From Chitinophaga sp. H8 (GTDB lineage: Bacteria > Bacteroidota > Bacteroidia > Chitinophagales > Chitinophagaceae): a DNA stretch of 64,000 nucleotides. Numbering within the stretch: the stretch's first letter is position 1; every line of letters begins with the position of its first letter. The position numbers and the translations under genes were made by a program. The notes under the pieces were generated by a model. That model was not told where the DNA came from and did no database searches. It was given only the letters and a program-made list of their open reading frames with translations. This document shows, piece after piece, positions 59,091 to 64,000 of this stretch. The DNA is taken from the NCBI RefSeq assembly GCF_040567655.1, contig NZ_JBEXAC010000002.1, forward strand, positions 2,108,001-2,172,000. The letters are read 5' to 3'.

Positions 59091-59438
59091 TCAGGTACTG
59101 ATCTGTGGGATATCCTGAAAGTAAGGAGGCAGCACATTGACAACAGACCATGGCTGCTGCAGGGGGTAATAGGCATTAAATACCTGCACTTTAAACAGAT
59201 AGCCCGGTGCTACATTATTAAAGAAATAAAAACCATCGCCGTTAGTAACGCTGTAGGCTACATTCAGCCATTGGGTACCATTCCATAACCAGAAATCAAC
59301 ACGGACGTTGTATAACGGGAACAAGCGTCCGCTGTAGGGATCATAACGAACAATACGGCCCCTGAGGTTAGTGGCCGACGCCTCCTGTGCTGACAATAGA
59401 AAAGTCAGCGCCAAAAAGGCGATTAGAAAATATTTCAT
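59091..59438 (-). CDS. Small secreted transthyretin/carboxypeptidase-regulatory-like protein
   Basis: This 115-aa secreted protein has a signal peptide (MKYFLIAFLALTFLLSAQEASA) and one beta-sandwich domain: 'NLRGRIVRYDPYSGRLFPLYNVRVDFWLWNG...VTNGDGFYFFNNVAPGYLFKVQVF'. This is the carboxypeptidase-regulatory/prealbumin-like pattern. It is on the same strand, 62 bp upstream of the SIR2-like gene, but its secreted nature suggests it is not part of that system. The role is unknown. Confidence 0.7.
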   Translation of the reverse strand: MKYFLIAFLALTFLLSAQEASATNLRGRIVRYDPYSGRLFPLYNVRVDFWLWNGTQWLNVAYSVTNGDGFYFFNNVAPGYLFKVQVFNAYYPLQQPWSVVNVLPPYFQDIPQIST

Positions 59439-59744
59439 AGTAGTTCTTTTTCATGCTTCTTTGAATGACAGTACGCCTGATAAATAGATTACGGTTGCTG
59501 GAAAAACACATTGCCTGTACTTGTTGAATCCGGGGTGTTGGGGAACAGCCATTGTCACTTGCTGACGCAGTAAACTATCTGTATAAATATACAAAACTTT
59601 AATAAATAAATGCAAGCGGGGCTACGGGTAATGAATCCCTTCGGGAACAAGTTGTTGGTGCAATGAGCGGCGACTGAAGGAGTACTGCTGGGCAATGAGG
59701 GAAGGAATGTCTTTTAAGTCGGAAATGGGTTTTCCCGGGAACAG
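59439..59744. other. Intergenic, no supported element
   Basis: The 306-bp region upstream of the secreted protein and downstream of the sigma factor. I see no ORF or strong hairpin. Confidence 0.5.
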
Positions 59745-61010
59745 TTATGCACCGTCCTGTTGTTTTTGCCGGAGCTTTGCTACCGCCTGCTGCAAGGTTT
59801 GTTTACCTGCTTTGGAAGGGGTCAGGGCTATTGCCTGCTGGTAACAGCGGATGGCTTTACCGGGGTCCGTATCCGCAAGCAAATAGGCGAGCAGCGCATG
59901 GTAATGGGGATTGTCTATGAGCTGCAGTGTTTCCGCTTCGGCAAGGCCCCGTTCATGACCATATACTTTGGCCAGGGCAAAGGTCCGGTTCAGGGCGGTC
60001 ATGGGAGAATAGGCGATCAGCAGCAGCTGGTTGTACAGCTGTAAAATAGGTGCCCATTTGTTGGTGGCGGTAGGCGTGGTATGCCAGTACGCAATGCCTG
60101 CTTCCAGGTGATACCTGGATACTTCAGCCCCGGTGCAGGCATTAACGAGGTAATGATTACCTTTTTCTATCAGCTCGGCACTCCACAGACTTTTATCCTG
60201 TTCTTCATACAGGATCGTTTCGCCCGCATCATTCGCCCTGGCATCCAGGCGGGAGCTTTGATAGCACATCAGTGCCAGCAGCGCATTGGCTTCAGTAGTA
60301 TTGGTCAGGGCATTTTCAGTGAGCAGCAGCGTGAGCCGGATCGCTTCCGAGCACAGGTCTTTCCGGATCACCTGGTCATTGGTAGCCGAAAAATACCCTT
60401 CATTGAACAACAGGTAGAGGGTGCTCAATACTGTATCCAGGCGCGACTGTATACTGGCTTCGGCTAATGCACGGATCTGGAAATGGTCGTTCCGCAGGTT
60501 GGCCCTTGCCCGGAGCAACCGCTTTTTAATGGTGTCGGGTTTGGCCAGGAAGGCATGGGCAATTTCCTGCACACTAAATCCGCAGAGGATCTGTAAGGCC
60601 AGACAGATCTGTGCTTCGGGGGCATTGGCAGGATTGCATACAGCAAAGATCATGGCCAGCTGACTGTCGGCAATGGTTTGCTGCTGAAAATCAAAGTCGG
60701 GCGCCAGCGTGCTGCTATCGGCTAAGAGGGCGCCGGTTACCTTTGTTGCAAAAATGGCCTGCCGCCGGAGATAGTCCCTGGTTTTATTTTTGGCTACAGT
60801 ATACAGCCAGGCGGCAGGATTTTCGGGAATACCTTTTACCCCCCATAATTCCGTTGCTTTTAAAAAAGTTTCACTCACAATGTCTTCCGCTGTTTCGATG
60901 TGCTGCAAGCCAAAATGACGGCATAGCACGGCCGTCATTTTAGCATACTCCAACCTGAACAGGTGAGGCAAAAGTTCCTTATGTGAGTGGGATTTTGCTG
61001 TCATGGGCAT
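59745..61010 (-). CDS. ECF-type sigma factor with TPR-like C-terminus (ECF42-like)
   Basis: This 421-aa sigma factor has region 2 (LFRLEYAKMTAVLCRHFGLQ, 'AEDIVSETFLKATELW') and region 4 ('LCGFSVQEIAHAFLAKPDTIKKRLLRAR'). A ~230-residue C-terminal helical extension of the SigJ/DUF6596 type has TPR-like repeats (LLAYLLADTDPGKAIRCYQQ). Long C-terminal extensions paired with a YciI/DGPF protein define ECF42. These sigma factors need no anti-sigma factor; the extension controls activity. The ATG at 61010 shares its A with the TAA stop of the YciI gene; a start two codons later (61004) is also possible. Confidence 0.9.
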   Translation of the reverse strand: MPMTAKSHSHKELLPHLFRLEYAKMTAVLCRHFGLQHIETAEDIVSETFLKATELWGVKGIPENPAAWLYTVAKNKTRDYLRRQAIFATKVTGALLADSSTLAPDFDFQQQTIADSQLAMIFAVCNPANAPEAQICLALQILCGFSVQEIAHAFLAKPDTIKKRLLRARANLRNDHFQIRALAEASIQSRLDTVLSTLYLLFNEGYFSATNDQVIRKDLCSEAIRLTLLLTENALTNTTEANALLALMCYQSSRLDARANDAGETILYEEQDKSLWSAELIEKGNHYLVNACTGAEVSRYHLEAGIAYWHTTPTATNKWAPILQLYNQLLLIAYSPMTALNRTFALAKVYGHERGLAEAETLQLIDNPHYHALLAYLLADTDPGKAIRCYQQAIALTPSKAGKQTLQQAVAKLRQKQQDGA

Positions 61011-61354
61011 TATTGGTTATCCCCCGGTGTCAGCACCGCTCTTACTTCTATACTGCCACCACTTTTGAAGATGGGATTTTTTTTGGCAATTTCTACCGCT
61101 TCTTCAATCGTTGCTGTTTGGATGATGATAAAACCACTTACAAATTCTTTGATCTCTGTATAAGGGCCATCTGTTACCACATGGCCGGGTTTTACCGTTT
61201 TGGCTTCTCCAAAAGATAAGCTGTTGCCTTTGCTCACCAGTTTGTTCTGTGCGGCGATGCTGCCCAGCCAGTCCATCCTTTCCTGCATCTGCTCGGGAGA
61301 GGGTTTCATATCTGTACTGCTGTTGACCCTGAAGATTAATACGAACGCTTTCAT
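61010..61354 (-). CDS. YciI/DGPF-family protein, partner of the ECF sigma factor
   Basis: This 114-aa small alpha/beta dimeric-type protein starts at ATG 61354 (MKAFVLIFRVNSS); the ORF extends 8 codons upstream. It contains the motif VTDGPYTEIKEFVSGFIIIQ, with DGPY in place of the usual DGPF, and ends 'IEVRAVLTPG'. YciI-like proteins are thought to be small enzymes or stress-associated proteins and are the standard target or partner gene of ECF42 sigma factors. It is coupled to the sigma factor gene by a TAATG overlap. Confidence 0.9.
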   Translation of the reverse strand: MKAFVLIFRVNSSTDMKPSPEQMQERMDWLGSIAAQNKLVSKGNSLSFGEAKTVKPGHVVTDGPYTEIKEFVSGFIIIQTATIEEAVEIAKKNPIFKSGGSIEVRAVLTPGDNQ

Positions 61355-61508
61355 AATTGATAAGTTTAATTGTTTCATCCTTATGACGATCGGACAAGCA
61401 GGATGGGGACAAATTACCAGACAGTAATTTAGTAACAGGTATTAGGGAGCAAAGTAACATTATCGCCGGTGCTAAAAAAGCCGGGGGAGCAGATTTTTGC
61501 AGCAATGG

Positions 61509-61916
61509 TTAGTTGCCGGGAGCAGTATCATCTACATAAGGCATAAAATGCTCATTGATATGTGCCAGTAATTCGGTGAGTAGTTTGTATATCAGGAGAT
61601 AGAGATTGGCCCAGGTAAATTCCTGGAATATTTCGGGCAGTGGCATGTTTTTACTGATGGCAATGTAAGCCTGTAGTTCACCCGCCAGGGCTACCAGGCA
61701 ACGCTGATAATGGTAAAGATCACTCCGTAGCAACTGTTTGTCCGGTTGCGTGTTGATCAGCAATGCCAGCTTGTCTTTAATATTGGCTGTTTTGAGTGTT
61801 ACTACCTGTGTAGTCCGGGAAAAACTGATATAATCTGGTGGATTAGGTTGTGTATGAGGAACCAGATCTACAAGGATCAGGTGCTGCAGTAACAAAAGGT
61901 CGGAGTCGGTATGCAT
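61509..61916 (-). CDS. Hypothetical helical protein
   Basis: This 135-aa protein is mostly alpha-helical and soluble (HTDSDLLLLQHLILVDLVPH ... 'TWANLYLLIYKLLTELLAHI'). It is not recognised. It lies alone upstream of the YciI gene with a 154-bp gap, so it probably has its own promoter. A four-helix-bundle fold is a guess. Confidence 0.6.
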   Translation of the reverse strand: MHTDSDLLLLQHLILVDLVPHTQPNPPDYISFSRTTQVVTLKTANIKDKLALLINTQPDKQLLRSDLYHYQRCLVALAGELQAYIAISKNMPLPEIFQEFTWANLYLLIYKLLTELLAHINEHFMPYVDDTAPGN

Positions 61917-62205
61917 GCAAAGAGGGTTGAGGATGGTGGAATGGGATGTAAGTTGCTGAGCGCATAAGTGTATCGCTTTGTGTAACAGTGGTTGTTCAAT
62001 TGTAACGCGGTAATCAGGTGTCGTTTTGATATTTATGCTATCAAATAAATTTATTCATAATTCTGAGAAAAGCAGAAATCCGCGGAAGAAATATTTTTTT
62101 TATTAACCAGCGATTAACAGATCAGGGGTATTAGCTGATACTATGACTTGACCTTAGCATGTATGGACATTCAGGGGTAGGGGACACTGCAATTTTTAAT
62201 TATTT
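61917..62205. other. Intergenic region, no supported gene
   Basis: AT-rich sequence with two TTAAC elements near 62105-62120. No ORF or hairpin that I can defend. Confidence 0.5.
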
Positions 62206-62217
62206 GTGCGCTTAGCC

Positions 62218-62310
62218 GTTAAGTCTAACTTTTATACAACGTTTAATCCTAATTTTTATACAGCAGCTAATTATAATTTTAGCACAGCAGTTAAATCTAA
62301 CTTCAGCACT
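62218..62310 (+). repeat. Four tandem 24-bp repeats (octapeptide-coding type)
   Basis: Units start at 62218, 62242, 62266 and 62290 with exact 24-bp phase. In one frame they read VKSNFYTT, FNPNFYTA, ANYNFSTA, VKSNFST-stop. The frame is open only from 62200 and has no ATG. It could be a remnant of a repeat protein or a set of DNA-level iterons. Confidence 0.6.
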
Positions 62311-62388
62311 TGATTTGATAGCAATATTTTAGACATAAATATTTAATTATCATTTTATAATGAATTTTTACAAGTAATATATAATATT

Positions 62389-62559
62389 ATGGCTACTCCG
62401 GCAGAAAGATTGGCTGATTCATTTGATATATCACGTATGTTATTAGAAGGAGGGCATTCTACAATTGCCGGCCGGCTGGCAGGAGCGTTCAGGAATATTT
62501 ATAGGAAATTTGGTATTGCAGGGGCTGGAGGGGAAGCCGGTTGCAGGTATTTAGTATAA
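62389..62559 (+). pseudogene. Fic-family protein remnant (internally deleted)
   Basis: The 56-codon ORF begins MATPAERLADSF, like the N-terminus of Bacteroidota Fic-family proteins. It jumps straight to GGHSTIAGRLAGAFRNI, a block I recall from far downstream in the same family, and then goes out of frame. The HPFxxGNG active site is absent. It is a decayed gene. Confidence 0.6.
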
Positions 62560-62563
62560 AAAC

Positions 62564-62593
62564 GCTTGCCAGCCTTTTGAGGGGCCGGCAAGC
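62564..62593. terminator. Hairpin after the Fic remnant
   Basis: GCTTGCC (62564-62570) pairs with GGCAAGC (62587-62593), and inner GCC/GGC extend the stem. There is no immediate T-run, so termination is uncertain. Confidence 0.4.
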
Positions 62594-62892
62594 ACGGCGG
62601 TATTGCTTTTTCATAGCGTTGACCACTACGGCATGAAAGCAGAAGTATCCGCAGTGACCGCATTTTGTCCAAAGCATCCGCGTTGACATGGTTAACTGGT
62701 TAATTCAAAACCGGTTAGTGTTGTCCTTAATGGCTAACACGGGATATTTTAACACAACTAAATGATCAACACTGCAATTATACATCAGTAACGGGGATTA
62801 ATTGGTTAAGCAGAGGTTAATGTAGAAAAGAAAATAATCAAACTGAAAAGGCCGGTGCCATGGCTGAAAACGGGAGAATTAAAAGCTACCCT

Positions 62893-62933
62893 ATAAGCAA
62901 CTTGTTGGCCGGCGAGGCCAACAAGCACTTATA
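62893..62933. repeat. Two-part palindrome
   Basis: The inner stem CTTGTTGGCC (62901-62910) / GGCCAACAAG (62916-62925) is perfect, loop GGCGA. The outer arms TATAAG/CTTATA (62893-62898/62928-62933) also pair. No T-run, no adjacent gene. Confidence 0.45.
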
Positions 62934-63044
62934 ACAATGAAGGATGCAATGCATCTTCACAGCATATATAAAGAAAGGGAAAGCGGGTTGAGGGGGAGTA
63001 GTAAACAGATTGCCTCAAAGGTAGGGGAAACACTATTAAAAGAA

Positions 63045-63080
63045 TAAAAAAAATCCCCTATGGTAAAAACCGCAGGGGGG
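63045..63080 (-). terminator. Minus-strand terminator
   Basis: CCCCT (63055-63059) and AGGGG (63074-63078) with inner TGGT/ACCG pairs. On the minus strand the stem is followed by a run of T (A-run 63045-63053 on plus). No minus-strand gene upstream is obvious. Confidence 0.55.
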
Positions 63081-63473
63081 AACTTAACTTCACAACGATA
63101 GTAAATGAAAGCATTCGTTAATAATGTTTTTAAATGATCTCCCGTAGTAGACACTGCAGGAGAGCTATTAGCTAGATGATGATTAATTAGAACTTTTACA
63201 AACGAGGTACTCTTCTGGAAGAGCATGGCTGGTTTGCGAATATGTTGTTTAGATCGTGGTTGTTGTAATCATGCGCAGGGTGACTAATGCCGCTTTTTCC
63301 TGCTCCTGTTTTGACAATTTTTACATCGTACCACATGCCCCATTGCTGCACTTGCCTTGCAATGTTACAATTGTATTTATTCCCGCTTGTTAATATGGAG
63401 TTAACACGCTGCGAATTATTTTGATCCGCCCGTACTTATTGCCTTTGCCGTGAAAAAAAACAGATAGCAGCGC

Positions 63474-63506
63474 AAAAAAAATCCCTCGTAGTGAATACTA
63501 CGAGGG
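63474..63506 (-). terminator. Minus-strand terminator
   Basis: CCCTCGTAGT (63483-63492) and ACTACGAGGG (63497-63506) form a perfect 10-bp stem with loop GAAT. The plus-strand A-run 63474-63481 gives a T-run on the minus strand. A gene or small RNA to the right on the minus strand would end here, but none is seen. Confidence 0.65.
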
Positions 63507-63856
63507 GAGGAAAAGTCCTGTTAACGAAGTCCATCACTTTAGCCGTATAGGATACGGTGTAAAGGACAGCGATAAGGGTTAACGTGGACATCAAAAATCA
63601 AAACCAACCTTTTTGGGAGTAAATGTTAACCAGGGGTGCCGGTTAACTATAAAAAATCTTAATCTGCTATGTTGTAACTACTTTTTGAAACTTGTAATTA
63701 CACAACGTTAAGATGATTATTTGTCAATATTGTTAATACCATGTTAATGGCGGATAAAAAAATATTAGATGCTGTCAAAATACTATAAGAGGGTGGTAAT
63801 ACTGCCAACATCGTCAGGTTATTCCCGGGTATTTAACTCCCTTCACCCAGGGATAT

Positions 63857-63900
63857 AGTACCTATATAGTATCCCTTATAAGGGGTACTATATAGGTACT
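63857..63900. promoter_or_regulatory. 44-bp near-perfect palindrome
   Basis: The arms AGTACCTATATAGTA (63857-63871) and TACTATATAGGTACT (63886-63900) flank the perfect 12-bp palindrome CCCTTATAAGGG (63873-63884). Only the T63872/G63885 pair is imperfect. It is the strongest symmetry in the window and abuts direct repeats. Confidence 0.8.
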
Positions 63901-63938
63901 TTAAGGGTACTTTAAGGATACCTTAAGGGTACTTTAAC
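63895..63938 (+). repeat. Four 11-bp direct repeats (GGTACTTTAAG)
   Basis: Units at 63895-63905, 63906-63916, 63917-63927 (GATACCTTAAG) and 63928-63938 (GGTACTTTAAC). The 11-bp phase places each unit on the same face of the helix. The first unit overlaps the right arm of the 44-bp palindrome. Confidence 0.8.
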
Positions 63939-64000
63939 GTAGGCTTTGCTATAAGGATGCCAGGTGTTAAAAGGTACTGGAATGGGGGGAATGGTAATAA

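Noticed and set aside
62957..63226. 89-codon minus-strand ORF
   Set aside because: It passes through a minus-strand terminator and its 'repeats' (PAVSTTGD/PAVFTIGD) are only translations of two similar hairpins.
1..64000. CRISPR array, tRNA, rRNA, complete IS element
   Set aside because: No spaced direct repeats of CRISPR type, no cloverleaf or rRNA-like sequence, and no transposase gene were seen. The short repeats found are tandem without spacers.

Overview
The window looks like part of a Bacteroidota chromosome, most likely Chitinophaga or a close relative in the Chitinophagaceae. The grounds are a SusC/SusD pair with TlpA-type redoxins, Bacteroidota Rhs/YD-repeat proteins with tail-fibre-like partners, an ECF sigma factor paired with a YciI/DGPF protein, recurrent TAnnTTTG-type promoter elements and very weak Shine-Dalgarno signals. 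No rRNA, tRNA or CRISPR array was seen.

Region by region. 0-2.5 kb: an unrecognised beta-rich protein, then two overlapping genes resembling a mobile-element replication module (initiator-like protein plus DnaC/IstB-like ATPase). 2.5-11.7 kb: an accessory stretch with two short and two long RteC-like proteins in a cassette arrangement (shared leaders, shared terminator-like hairpins), a HicA/HicB toxin-antitoxin pair, a UmuD-like S24 protein behind a large palindrome, an XRE repressor and a candidate two-gene micro-operon. 12.1-19.7 kb: an AT-rich SusC-SusD-redoxin-redoxin operon. 20-27.5 kb, minus strand: an AraC regulator, four secreted mini-proteins with a shared 8-cysteine pattern, a MauE/DoxX-like membrane protein and a membrane-anchored protein, interrupted by a decayed duplicate of the AraC/mini-protein block and a HEPN-type gene. 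27.9-33.6 kb: two paralogous pseudo-receiver-like proteins flanking a membrane-anchored protein, then a 947-residue HD + Hsp90-like (GHKL) ATPase. 33.7-52.2 kb: a polymorphic-toxin locus with a coiled-coil barrel protein, three tail-fibre-like proteins, a 1318-residue YD-repeat partner, an Rhs toxin with a GIY-YIG-like tip and an array of intact and broken immunity-type genes. 52.5-62 kb: a DUF6528-like protein, a three-gene SIR2-like / nSTAND NTPase / CHAT-protease operon, an ECF42-like sigma factor with its YciI partner, and small hypotheticals. 62-64 kb: non-coding or decayed DNA with a Fic-family remnant, 24-bp repeats, several hairpins, and a 44-bp palindrome fused to four 11-bp direct repeats.

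The strongest candidate for an interesting system is the minus-strand operon at 53,484-59,028. Three genes overlap by 4 bp each and encode a SIR2-like protein, a membrane-anchored STAND NTPase and a CHAT protease with intact His and Cys. Its logic matches NTP-dependent conflict systems, in which STAND sensing triggers effectors. Two other groupings are less familiar to me: the pseudo-receiver plus HD-GHKL cluster (27.9-33.6 kb) and the 8-Cys mini-protein/MauE cluster (20-27.5 kb).
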